A stretch of DNA of 64,000 nucleotides, from contig CM046856.1 of the NCBI GenBank assembly GCA_025617745.1, positions 44,879,049 through 44,943,048 on the forward strand, written 5' to 3'. The notes below the pieces were generated by a model, which was not told the origin of the DNA, searched no databases, and saw nothing but the letters and a program-made list of their open reading frames with translations. The DNA is from Heliocidaris erythrogramma. Taxonomy: Eukaryota; Echinodermata; Echinoidea; Camarodonta; Echinometridae. This document shows positions 51,547-62,174 of the stretch, piece after piece; position 1 is the stretch's first letter, and each line of letters starts with the position of its first letter. The translations under genes and the position numbers were made by a program.

Positions 51547-52439
51547 GGTCCGTTATCAGTGTAGCGATGAATGCTAGTCTCAGCCATCGGTCTAGATATC
51601 AGTGAACTCATCAATGAGCAGCCCAAGCCTATTGTAATCATCACAAAAAACTAGAAAACAAGCTTAAGGACTTCTTTTAAAACATATAAATGTCTGAATT
51701 GTCTTAGTATCTCCCCTTCCATAATACATTTTGTGCTTATATTTTGCATGCAAGATTTCTTTGTTTTATCATGATTTTCTTATTAGTGGAGAGGAAATCA
51801 TAATATCTTTCAAAACTGAGGGAAGATGTGTGAAATCTAATGTGAAATATTACAGCAAGCAGGCGCGCAATTCGGGGGAATGGACTGAGTGACATGTCCC
51901 CAGGAAAATGAGGTAAGGCTACTATTTAAGCTCTCAAGTGCTCTAGAATGCAAAGTTTCACTATTTAAAAATGGAACATGTTCTCACGCCGCTCCCTCGT
52001 TTAATACATTTAAAATTTACATTAAAAAAATTGTAAACAGGTATTATTACATAGGTAGGGAGAAAACGTCCCCCGAAAATTGAAAGCCGCAAAACATTGT
52101 CATAATGACGATTTGAGCTGCCCGTCCCCATAAAAGAAGAGAGAAAATGTGGATATTAACCTCAGACTTTGATTTACCTGTGTGAATAAAAGTGGTCTTA
52201 AATACAAAGTTTCAAACTACTAAACGTAAATTTTCTAGCTCGTAGCGACCTCGCAATATAGAATATTAAAGTTATCCAGGTCATTGATAAGACGTGTGAC
52301 ATTTTCATGGTATAGCAAAATGCAATGTTTTATTATTTGTGGGAGGGGCAGCGATGTATCCCCTTCAAAAGATTGAGATCCGAGTACAGCTTGTATTGCG
52401 TTCCTGGCGATTTAGAAATACACTATATTTCAATTCTTA
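51547..52439. other. Intron, no gene seen
   Basis: AT-rich with no repeat recognised. A 64-codon frame at 51,889 is unsupported. Confidence 0.5.
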
Positions 52440-54780
52440 CGGCTCAATTTTTTGAGGCTCATTACGCCACTGGAGCTATAGCTTAGCGTAAAAGGTGACA
52501 GGGTGAAAACTGCTGGAAAATGTAGAGCATAACCCCCTGTATCATGAATGACTACTACCAGATAAATTGAGCCGTAGGTTGCGCCCGCCAGACGCCCCTA
52601 ACGCCAGTTCCCCATAACTGATTTTTTAAAAAGGAAGGAAAAAATAAGTCATATAGATTGGCGAGAAAAGTAAGGGTGAAAGCTAGTGAAAAAAATATAG
52701 AGTATAATACCCTATATCATGAATGACCACTGCCAGATGTTTTAAGGGATGGTTGTTCGAGGAAGACGCCCCTAAATGCAAAACGCCTATTATTAGAGCA
52801 TGGTAATGATAAATAAATAAAATAAAAGGGCTAGGTTGGCAAGAGAATTAATTTGATGGCAAGAGGTGGAGAATATAAAATATAACTCCCTGAATCATGA
52901 ATGAGCCCTGCTTGAAATTTTTAGAGATGTGTTGTGCCCGCCAGATTCCCAAATGCCAGACGCCCATAACCGATTAAAAAATTAGAAAAAATAAATTAAT
53001 TAAACAACTACATTAGCGAGAGAAGTAACTCGATCATGAAAAGTGGTAAACAATATTGAGTGTAATTTCTGAATCATGAATAAACACTGCAAGACATTCT
53101 GAGAGGTGGGTTGTGCCCACCAGACGCCCTCAAATGTCAAACGCCCGAAATTGATTTAAAATTTTGGAAATTAAATGAGATAAAAGAGCTAGATTGGCCG
53201 GAAAGTAATGGGATGAAACCTGTTGAAAAATATTGAGAAATAAATCACGTATCATAAATGAACCTTGCCAGATGTTTTGAGTGGTGTGTTGTGCCCGCCA
53301 GACGCTCTAAAGTGCCAAACGCTCATAAAAATAAGAAAAAGAAATAAAAAATAAAATAAATCAGAGAGCTACATTAGCGAGAAAGGCGGACGCACCATAA
53401 TTGAGGTAAAAATGAACAGAGGCGGCGCTCCGGGGGGGGGGGGGGCAGGGGGCCACAGTGCCCCCACACTTTTTCAGGTACCCCAAATGTGCCCCTTTTC
53501 ATAGCTGATAAGTGCCCCTTTTCTTCGCATAGTGCACCTTTTTCTTTCTAATAAGTGCCCTTTTACCTTCTGATAAGTGCCCCTTTAAGCTCAGATAAGT
53601 GTCCCTTTGAAATCCGACAAATGTCCCTGTTTTCCGTTCTAATAGTGCAATTTTTCCTTATGATAAGTGCCCTTTTCACCTCTGATAAATGCCTCTTTTA
53701 AGTGCCCCTTTTACTTCTGATCAGTGCCCACTTTTCGTTTTAATATTATTATTTTCCCTTTTGATAAGTGCCTACCTATATATCTATATATATTTAACAT
53801 ATTGTACCTATATACTCCGATATCGCTTACAAACTGTGCCCTAAAGTCCACAAAAGAGCCATATACCTAGATCCAAATAATCAGAGAGACTTCATAATAA
53901 TAGATTCCCCTACTGATATCAGCACAATGCATGCAGTGGAGCAAGGGGCAGGAGGGGCACAATTCCCTACCTACAATTCCCATACAAGAATGAGCAGTGC
54001 CCCTAAGTCATAAAAAAAAATTCTAAAATTTTTCCTAAATCTCGCTCCCTACGCTCGCTCGCATTTACCATTGCCTTCTTATCATAATTTAGGAAGATCG
54101 CTGCTATTCAAAATATCCTCAATAGTTTTGCTCGCTTCGCTCGCTCGCAAATGAATAATCAGACAATTACACTCAACTGCAAAGTAGTTTTTTTTTTTCA
54201 AGAACCATGTTAAGACATAAACAATAATGTGTCGAAAATGATCCTCGATAGTGTATTTTTCAGAATGTAGCGGTATACTAATGTGCCAAAGTGGCATTTC
54301 CGCCTTATTTTCAACATAAGAAAATGGAAGAGCTAGAAATGCGTAGCCCCCTGTATTATGACTGACCACCCGACCACTGTCAAATATGACTGTTGGTAGT
54401 ATCTGCCAAACGCCAATAGAAAAACGATTTTCCACCAGCTTTTATCCCGTTAATTATCTTAATTATCTTATCTCTTTTATTACATTCATTTATCATTATC
54501 GTGCAGTGATGGGAGTTTGCCACATGGAGGTGTCTGGATGGCACCACCCACCACTTAAAATCTCTGGCAGTGATCATTCATGATACGTGTTTATGCTTTA
54601 CTTTTTCCAGCAGAATTCATGTAGTTACTTTTTTTTATTGCTAATCTAACTCAAAATTTTGACCTCTTTGGAGGGGCTTTCTGACCGCCCCCTACCCCTT
54701 TGCGAACTGGAGACGTTCATTTCCTAGCATTTTTCCACTAGGTTGACCCCCTCTGGCTCCGGGTCTAAAGGCAATTGCTT
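52440..54780. repeat. Foldback of about 180-bp tandem units, copy 2
   Basis: Five plus-oriented units with GCCAGACGCC-like landmarks at about 52,587, 52,767, 52,943, 53,119 and 53,297, a spacing of 176-180 bp. Inverted units at about 54,340-54,600 end in the same terminal block as copy 1 (TTTTGACCTCTTTGGAGG, ACGTTCATTTCCTAGCAT, ACTAGGTTGACCCC). A separate short-unit tandem block occupies the loop. Confidence 0.8.
53411..53775 (+). repeat. Tandem GATAAGTGCCCCTTTT repeat
   Basis: After a G tract and GGCGGCGCTCC, about ten degenerate units of 25-30 bp such as CTGATAAGTGCCCCTTTT follow. Related blocks occur in reverse at 56,530-56,700 and directly at 59,325-59,455, each beside a G/C tract, so this is the terminal region of another dispersed element. 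Confidence 0.75.
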
Positions 54781-55206
54781 ATCTGGACTACATTATTTTG
54801 GAAAAGAAAAAGGATAAAAAAAGGTAGGAAAAGCCTAAAACTTACAAGTGTGTCACAAGAGTATAACAAAAAAACAAAAAGAAGAAGGAAAAGGAAGAAG
54901 CAGTCATAGGCGCAGACATGGGTGGGGGCACAACGGGGTCGGGGCCCCCGCTAGAAAAAGGGGTCCTTTATAATATCTGAATCTTTCAATCAATGTGAAG
55001 GATTGCAATGGAACCAAATTGCTTTTAAAACCTTATAACTTGAGGACAGGGGTGTCGAACCGTGTTCATGATTGGGGGGGGGGGGGGATGACCGGCGAGG
55101 GAGCGAAGCCAGTGGCATATCTAGAGATTATGGCGCCAGGGTAAACAATGAAGTTACGCCCCCCCCCCCCCCTACAAGGGGTGAACATAAAACGAAAAAA
55201 AGGACC
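54781..55206. other. G/C-tract-rich spacer
   Basis: Contains G tract at about 55,074, C tract at about 55,160 and GTGGCATATCTAGAGATTATG-type element termini. No gene. Confidence 0.5.
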
Positions 55207-55885
55207 ATTTTGTGACATTGGTATTGGTATCTTTTTTATTGTGGTTCTGGAGACTGCTTCAGCTTCCCCAATTAGCAGTTGTGTGTGATGGTGTAATGAA
55301 CTGTAAAACTATTTCACGTAATATTGGTGTCATGAATAGATTAAAACCACATTTCCATTCTTCCTCCTTGTGGGGCAATACACACGAAACTTTGTTAAAC
55401 AAAATTTTATTACTACAAAAGAAAGCTCTTCGTATCATTTGCCTTTCTCATTTTCGCTCCCATACGGATCCTCTTTTCTTTGAAAATAAAATATTGAAAA
55501 TTAAAGATCTTTATCTCCTTCAGTAAGGCCAGTTTATATATTCTTATAATAACGACATGCTTCCTTCCGTTTTTAATGATATGTTTACCCAAAATAAATC
55601 TTCTCATAAGTACCCAACCCGGCGTTGTAATGCTATCATCAAGCTCAAAACACGTACAGCCCCCAAATTTTGGAACTATTCAAAATGACATTCAACTTGC
55701 CCCCTCACTTAATTCATTTAAGAGGAAATTGAAATTGTCTCTTATACTTCCTTACAATACAAATTAATATCAGTGCATTGTCAAATCACGTCTTGCCCTT
55801 TTTAATGCACCTATCCTTCCCATTACGTCTTTCTTTACGCTTTGTATGTAACTATGGTCACTACCGCTGTAGTATGCACATCATG

Positions 55886-55916
<31 letters not shown>

Positions 55917-56440
55917 CTTTCTTCTCCTCTCCACCTCTCCTCTCTTTTTCTTTACTCTTCACATAATTATGCAGCAATATTTTCTATCCTTGTATTTCTC
56001 TCTTCCCTTGCTTTATTTTCTGTTGTCTTATATCTTTTGTTTTTATTATGTTCACTATACTATATGCGTGTCGTAACAAGTTTTCAAATTATGGATTACT
56101 AATTATATTATTATTCTGACACTTTTTGGTAATCTTCTATGTATATTTAGATTTTTTTCTAGTCAATATATTTACATGTTACAAAAAATTATGTTCGTCA
56201 TTACTTCGAGGGATCCATATTCTACAAGCTCTGCTTTTCAGTGGATCCCTCCATTTCCACAGGTTTAACTTTAAAAAAAAAGAACTATTATACTGGATGT
56301 TTATGTATACTTTCTATTTTATAACCTTAAACCAGGTAAAATGTATTATATTATTGAATATTGAATTGTATAATTGATTTTTTTTTCACAATCGTATGTT
56401 CTGTCCTGTTGGAAATGAAATAAACACTGAAACCGAAAAA
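55207..56440 (+). pseudogene. CR1/L2-like LINE 3' fragment
   Basis: Plus-strand frames give ISRNIGVMNRLK, WGNTHETLLNKILLLQKKAL, RIICLSHFRSHTDPLFFENK and ILKIKDLYLLQ, then after a stop the frame continues with YNNDMLPSVFNDMF and, frameshifted, to near 55,765. Compared with the remnant at 8.5-9.0 kb, the YPYLSYCN block before WGNT is deleted. A 3' UTR with a (CT)n run (about 55,890-55,918) runs to GAAATAAACACTGAAACCG at about 56,420-56,438, the LINE tail. No catalytic RT motif is present. Confidence 0.75.
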
Positions 56441-56820
56441 AATAACAACTGAATGACTCATGTGCGAGCGAGCGAAAAGAGCGAGCAAAATTTTGCAGAC
56501 TTTTTTTCTAATACTGAATTCCTTTGGTTGAGAATTATTTGCAAAGGGCACTTATTAGAAAGGAAAAAGAGCACTTTTAGTAGTAAAAAGGCCACTTAGC
56601 AGAGAGAAAGGGGGCATTTTTTCAGATGTAAAAAGGGCACTTTTGGGATACTTGATAACTGGGGTGGGCACTGTCCCCCCCCCCCCCCCCCCCTGTTAGG
56701 GGCGCATTATTTAGCAGGAGTCATATGAAACTTACATGATATAGTGAGCAAAGCAATTACATCTTTATTTTTTCAAATTTTGAACCCTTTTAGCTATTTA
56801 TGAACTATATATTGGGGGCG
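56441..56820. repeat. Reverse GGCACTTATTAG-type tandem repeat and C tract
   Basis: GCGAGCGAGCGAAAAGAGCG at 56,464 is followed by units such as GGGCACTTATTAGAAAGGAA and AAAAAGGGCACTTTTGGG, then a C tract at 56,668-56,692. It mirrors the block at 53.4-53.8 kb. Confidence 0.65.
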
Positions 56821-58450
56821 CGAATTTACGAGAGGGAGCAAAGCGACCGAGCTTTGGAAAATTTTTGCATTTCAAACCTTCAAAAACTAGATTCCTATCG
56901 CATTTATCTTGCGGATTTGGAGGCGTATAATCCGTAAGGATTATGATTTTTCTTAATTTCCTATTTATTTTCTTTCTCTCCTTTGCGTTTTTTGCGCCCC
57001 TCCAAGTGCCGCCCGGGGAACGTGCCCCCTGCCCCCTAGATACGCCACTGAGCGAAGCGACCGAGAGGGGGGGGGGTTGTGTGGGAGGGGGTATCCCCCT
57101 CCCGCACCAGGGACTTTTTCAAAAATCTGTCTATAAAACTTAATTGAGAATAACAATGCGAGCGAACGAATTTTCTTCGATATTTTCACATTGAAATTAT
57201 GGCATTTCCATACTTCTAATCATTAAAGAATATGATGGTATTTCAAGATCAACCATAATGAGTTTGGGTAATAATTAGTTTTAAGTTAATGTATCATAAT
57301 TCTTATTTTTTTATTTATCCAACAATATTGGGGGGGGGGGGTGATAATACAGGTCATCCCCCACCTCCAAATGAATTATAAAGAATCAAATTTGTCCAAA
57401 CACTTTCAATCATAACGCACCGAGGGGAAAAAAATGTCCAATATTGTTGCAAGAAAGTTGCGATTGATTGCAAGTTGCAACTGATCGGTACTGACCAATC
57501 AAAATCATTGTTGCAAGCGCATCTTCTTGAATGGGCAGATCCTGAACCATTCAGAATGGTTGTTCTAATTTGCTTTACAATTTGCAACACCCCATAAGAC
57601 TCATTGTGCTGTTGCTAATGACACTACAATGGATACAATAATATGCAAATCATTAATAGATTGGTGAAAGTAACATCTGACGTTTACCGCCACCCACTGG
57701 CGTAGACAGGGGGGCACCGGGGTCCATGCCCCCCCCCCCCCTATTCAGCCACTAAATATAAAAAAAGCGAGAGCGAAAAAGCGGGGGAAGTGAGAGAAAA
57801 AGGCCTAAAAAGGCGCTACAAGCCGTTATCTGTCTCTCAATATTTGCTAAAACGTCCTCTCCCTGCACCCAACCCTGTTACCATGGGTGTCGATCCCAGG
57901 GGGATGGGAGTATATATACCAAAACAAAAACTGAGGTGGGGGATGGCCTGTATTATCACCCCAAATATTTTTTGGATAAAATAAATAAGAATTATGATAC
58001 ATTAACTTAAAACTAATAATTATCCAAACTCAAGATGTTTGATCTTGAAATACCATCACAATCTTTAATGATTAAAAGTAAGGAAATAAGAAATGCCATA
58101 ATTTCAATGCCAAAATATCGAAGAAAATTCGTTCGCTCGCATTGTTATTCCCAATTAAAGGGTTCCGTTCATTGGCGTAGATCCGTGCAATCCTTTTCAT
58201 TAAAAACCATTTGGGATGCTCTAAAATGCTATAAAGTTTTATAGACAGATTTTTGAAAAATTCCCTAATGTAGGAGGAGGATACCCCCTCCCACCCCCGC
58301 TCGGTCTCTTTGCTCAGTGGTGTATCTAGGGGGGCAGGGGGCACGTATCCCGGGCAGCACTTGGAGGGGGCGCCAAAAACGCGAAGGAGAGAAAGAAAAA
58401 TAAGGGGAAATGAAGAAAAACCATAATCTTTACGGATCACGCGCCCCCAA
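56821..58450. repeat. Large inverted repeat of family C (arms about 0.5 kb)
   Basis: The left arm about 56,830-57,367 and right arm about 57,933-58,450 are reverse-complementary. Matching landmarks include AATATTGGGGGG...TGATAATACAGG against CCTGTATTATCACC...AATATT; TAATCATTAAAGAATATGAT against ATCTTTAATGATTA; and ACTGAGCGAAGCGACCGAG against CTCGGTCTCTTTGCTCAGT. The spacer is about 565 bp. The single copy at 23.9-24.4 kb shows the same order as one arm. Confidence 0.7.
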
Positions 58451-60244
58451 ATCCGCCGCCACCCTTCTACCGCATTTTTTTTAATATGAAAAACGACCCC
58501 TGTCACTGTGTGTGTATACGTGTGTGTAAGTATGTGACTGTAATTTTGTGTGCCACCCCGCCCCCCCCCCCCCCCCCCGTTCAACAAGTATGGCTACGCC
58601 AGTGGAAGCAGTATAAGAATATGGTTTGGAATGAAAAATGAGTAGGAAAAGTAACTGAGGAGGCAAAGGAGAAACAATTAAATCAAATAAAGAGCTGAAG
58701 AAGTGGCATAAGATTACAAGAAGAAGAGATTAAGAATTTATCGGTTGGAATCCACGGCAGCTAGGTAAATTATTGATAAGAAGTGGTGCTGCATTCTGGA
58801 ATAAAATGTGCAGATATATTTCGACTTTACCCTGGTGTTAGATTTTAGCGGCGTTCAGGGATTTCACACAATTTTGTAATGAGAGACCCCCACTACATTA
58901 GCTAACTGTTACTCATTCAAAATTATTTTAAGAATAAGGAGTGTAAGCCGCAGAGAGGCGAACATTGACCCGTAGGACGAACATCATGTCAAAGAAGATA
59001 AGCCCAGTCCCCCCCCCCCCCCCACCCCCAATTCGCCGGTTGCTGGGGCAGACTACAACTGACTAGCTAGCAAACGAAGCGAGCCAGCAAGTAATATTCG
59101 ACACTCTTTTGTTATGCTGCCCGAATAGGGAGGAGCGCCGCGGAGAACCCATCCCCTCATGCTTAGTTATACGAGGCAGGGAGGGGCTGCAGCCCCCCCC
59201 CCCCCGGAGGATTATGAAATTATCAATATTCGGGCAACTGTCAACTCATGATATTCAAGCAGCTATTACCTCATATTAATTGATGTATGGACAGCATTGC
59301 CACTGTAAGACAGGGATAAAAGGCAGAGGCGGCGCTCCCGCCTCATTTCTTCGTTTAGTGCCCTTTTCTTTCTAATAATTGCTCTTTTAACCTTTTGATA
59401 ACTGCCCCCTTTGACATCAGACGTTAGTGCCCCTTTTGAAATCGGATATCTTGTAATATTGTGTGTAAAAACGTAAAACAATTTTGGTATTCCAGGTGTG
59501 TATCGATATTGAGCCAAAATCCCCTCTTTCCTCTGTTTATAAACTTCTGATAGTTCATGAGCAGGGGCCGCGGAGCGTTTTTGAAAGTGTGTGTGGGGGG
59601 GGGGGAGGGGGGCTGATTTGATTTCACTCAATAATGACAATTTTTCGAAGTTTTTTCCGAGATTTTATGAAACGTATGCTCAAGAAAATGAGGGGTTTGC
59701 AGCCCCCAGTCCCAGGGTTCCACGGTCCATGCATGAGGCTCTATTTTTTAGTGTCTAACCATTATTCATTATCACTTTTTATTTAATCAAAAAACTGCTT
59801 ACCTTCCACATATAAAATGAAATATTAAGATATTAGAAATATGCAATAATATTTTTTTGAAATATAAACATTTTTAACAAGGGTACCACACTTTTGGTAT
59901 ATATTTTATGTTCTTTATTTTGTTTTGTTACTGTCCTTGGTTTATATTTATAATTATTGTTATTCAAATAGTGTTGTTATAAACATCTATAGGAAAATGT
60001 ACCACCCTCTCTAACTATCAGAATCAAAATCAATCAATCAAGCAAGCAGTCAAAGACAAACCTGGATAATACGTCATTCAGGATGAAGGGTAGGCTGTAC
60101 CAGTGTTTCAAATATATTTTGTTTTGTAAGTCCCTATAAATAAAACTGAACGTGCTTTTAGTGCCGAGCTAGATGTTCAGGTTCGGTAACGTACGCTAAC
60201 AACGACGCAAATGTTTTGCATTAGGTGTGTAAAGCGTCTTCATT
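58451..60244. other. No gene; element termini and homopolymers
   Basis: C tracts near 58,561, 59,010 and 59,191, G tracts near 59,597, a GCAAACGAAGCGAGCC motif at 59,068 and a short GTGCCCTTTT tandem block at 59,325-59,455. A (GT)n-like run is near 58,505. Frames of up to 170 codons on the minus strand follow these repeats and have no domain. Confidence 0.5.
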
Positions 60245-60299
60245 ATTTTTATTTTTTATTTTTTATTTTTTATTTTTTATTTTTTTTTGGGGGGGGGGG
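60245..60299 (+). repeat. (ATTTTT)n microsatellite and G tract
   Basis: About six ATTTTTT units followed by a long G run. Confidence 0.9.
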
Positions 60300-60554
60300 A
60301 GGTGGGGGTATCACAGGGGCACAACACAAATTAGACAGTGGAATGAAACAAACAAATAGTTTAAAAATCTTCAGCTCAGTTTTGCCCGAATATCGCTCAA
60401 TTCTTACAATGTTTGTTTTTTGGTTTGTTTGTATTTTTTGTGGGGGGGGCGGGGGCTGCACTTGAACCCCCGAAGCCCTAGTTTGTGCGGCCCTATAACA
60501 ACACTAGCCTTCTTTGCTACACTGATAACGGACCACCCACTGCCGCCCCAGTTA

Positions 60555-60910
60555 CAAAACAACAGCTGCTTGGGCGGTACTCGAGTTAACAGAGCATACA
60601 TGTACGTATGCAAGTTAGTTTAGCATACGTATGCTAGTTAACTAAGCATACGTATGCTCTGTTAATCATACGTATGCTAGTTAACTAAGCATACGTATGC
60701 AAGTTAGTATGCATACGTATGCAAGTTTAATCAACATACGTATGCCTAAATGAAGCTCTGTGATTGGTCCGTTTGCATACATATGCTCAAGTAGGGCATA
60801 CGTACCCGGTACGTAACTTAATAGAGCATACGTACCGGGTACGTATCCGATGCGAATTATGGCGTCGATAGCCTTCCATACGCGCGTGCAAATCATAATG
60901 TACGCATGGG
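60555..60910 (-). repeat. GCATACGTATGC palindrome cluster, copy 2 (inverted)
   Basis: Perfect GCATACGTATGC at 60,623, 60,646, 60,689 and 60,711, with several near matches, separated by AGTTAACT-type palindromic linkers. ACGTACCCGGTACGT palindromes follow near 60,790-60,845, then the shared block ATTATGGCGTCGATAGCCTT, which is the reverse of the start of copy 1 at 51.27 kb. Confidence 0.8.
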
Positions 60911-61325
60911 TCTGACATAATGTACGCATGGCTCTGGCAGAGCATACGCGTGGTTCTGGCAGAACGTAGTATGGGTATTCTTTATTATAGTTCCACGTCA
61001 TACGCGTGGTCATGCCATGTCACACGCGTGGTCTTGCCATGTCACAGGCATGGTCTTGCCATGTCATATACGCGTGGTCTTGCCATGCATGTCGTACGCG
61101 TATTATTATATCGCGCTTTCTCATTGGTTGAAGGATTATACTGTGATATTGTTGAGACATTACACTGTAAAAACTTAAGTGCTGTATATAGCACTTTTTG
61201 AAGGCATGCATAGGGACTGCACTCAGAGTGCTATTGAATGCACTCAGAGCTAGAGTGCTATTTCAGCACTTTCACGGGAGCTGGACCGGCTCCTTAAACT
61301 GCTAAACATTCATTTAAAAAAACGA

Positions 61326-61398
61326 TTTTGGCGAGCCTCGAACCAGGGTCCGCTGATCGAGAATTGCTGGCATTACCGCTAGACTAACTCACATCGTA
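61326..61398 (-). other. tRNA-like sequence, left arm of the MITE
   Basis: On the minus strand GTTAGTCTAGCGGTAATGCC (A-box-like) is followed by CTGGTTCGAGGCT (B box) about 35 bp later. It is shaped like a tRNA but lacks matching acceptor stems, so it is a tRNA-derived relic. Confidence 0.55.
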
Positions 61399-61499
61399 CG
61401 ATTTAGAGCAGATCATATTGTTACATAGTGAATTTACGACACCACATAGTTCATGTTATCTACTTGACTCCCATGACTAAACTGGATTGCAAGAAGCAT

Positions 61500-61565
61500 T
61501 CGTTAGTCCATCGGTAACGTCAGCGCCTCTCAATCAGCGGAACCTGGTTCGAGGCTCACCACGGT
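61500..61565 (+). other. tRNA-like sequence, right arm of the MITE
   Basis: Plus-strand GTTAGTCCATCGGTAACGTC, then CCTGGTTCGAGGCTCACC, is the partner of the left-arm sequence in opposite orientation. Two opposed Pol III-type promoters inside inverted arms could give complementary transcripts. Confidence 0.55.
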
Positions 61566-62005
61566 CACATTTTTTTTTGCTGGTAAATTAGCACACTACA
61601 AGTGCTATAAACAGCATTTCAGGTGCAGTCACTATACATGCCCCTAAAAGTAGCACTTAAGTTTTTACAGTGTATGTATGCATGGTTGTGTCAAAGCGTG
61701 CACGTGGTTGTGTCATACCCATACCGTGCGCGTGGTTGTGCCATAACGTACGCATAGTTGTGACATAACGTACTTCTCTAAGGCCCTGTCATAATTTCAC
61801 ACAACACATAAAGAGCAGGCCCATTATTTTTTACACCTTTGATTATGTTGATACACCACTGTTTACAATGATATAGTTTTGTTCCATTAGAGTTAACAAT
61901 ACATTATCATTATAGATTGGTGGTACGGTCACTATTCAAGCGTAATCATATTATGTGGATTTTATATTCCTATCTTTATTACGATGACAGATTTTCAACC
62001 TACAG

Positions 62006-62114
62006 GACAGATTTCAGTAATCATTGTCGTACCTATGACGGCGCTGGTCATGATCATCTTATTCAGCATACTCGTGTACATTATATTTAAGCACAGAGGA
62101 AGCTGTCAGAGCTG
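62006..62114 (+). CDS. Receptor exon: transmembrane segment
   Basis: A 109-bp exon with acceptor TTCAACCTACAG and donor GTATGT; it enters in phase 1 like all upstream exons and leaves in phase 2. It encodes QISVIIVVPMTALVMIILFS then ILVYIIFKHRGSCQS: about 26 hydrophobic residues followed by a basic stop-transfer KHR, i.e. a type I membrane anchor. The Cys just inside the membrane is a possible palmitoylation site. The phase change marks the switch from shuffled extracellular modules to the cytoplasmic part. The cytoplasmic exons are not identified in the remaining 1.9 kb. Confidence 0.7.
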
Positions 62115-62143
62115 GTATGTTACATGTAGATGATTATCTACAA

Positions 62144-62174
<31 letters not shown>

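Larger units (their letters stand above)
61161..61674. mobile_element. 514-bp TA-flanked MITE with long arms
   Basis: Ends TACACTGTAAAAACTTAAGT and ACTTAAGTTTTTACAGTGTA are perfect inverted repeats with TA at both ends, as for Tc1/mariner-like insertions. Arms continue with AGTGCTATTT/AGCACTT motifs and each carries a tRNA-like sequence in opposite orientation. No transposase is encoded. Confidence 0.85.
60889..61775 (+). repeat. 22-bp CGCGTGGTCTTGCCATGTCA array, split by a MITE
   Basis: Degenerate 20-22-bp units (ACGCGTGGTCATGCCATGTC, ACGCATGGCTCTGGCAGAGC) run from about 60,889 to 61,100. Related GCGCGTGGTTGTGCCATAAC units continue at 61,675-61,775. The TIR element at 61,161-61,674 interrupts the array. 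Confidence 0.7.
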
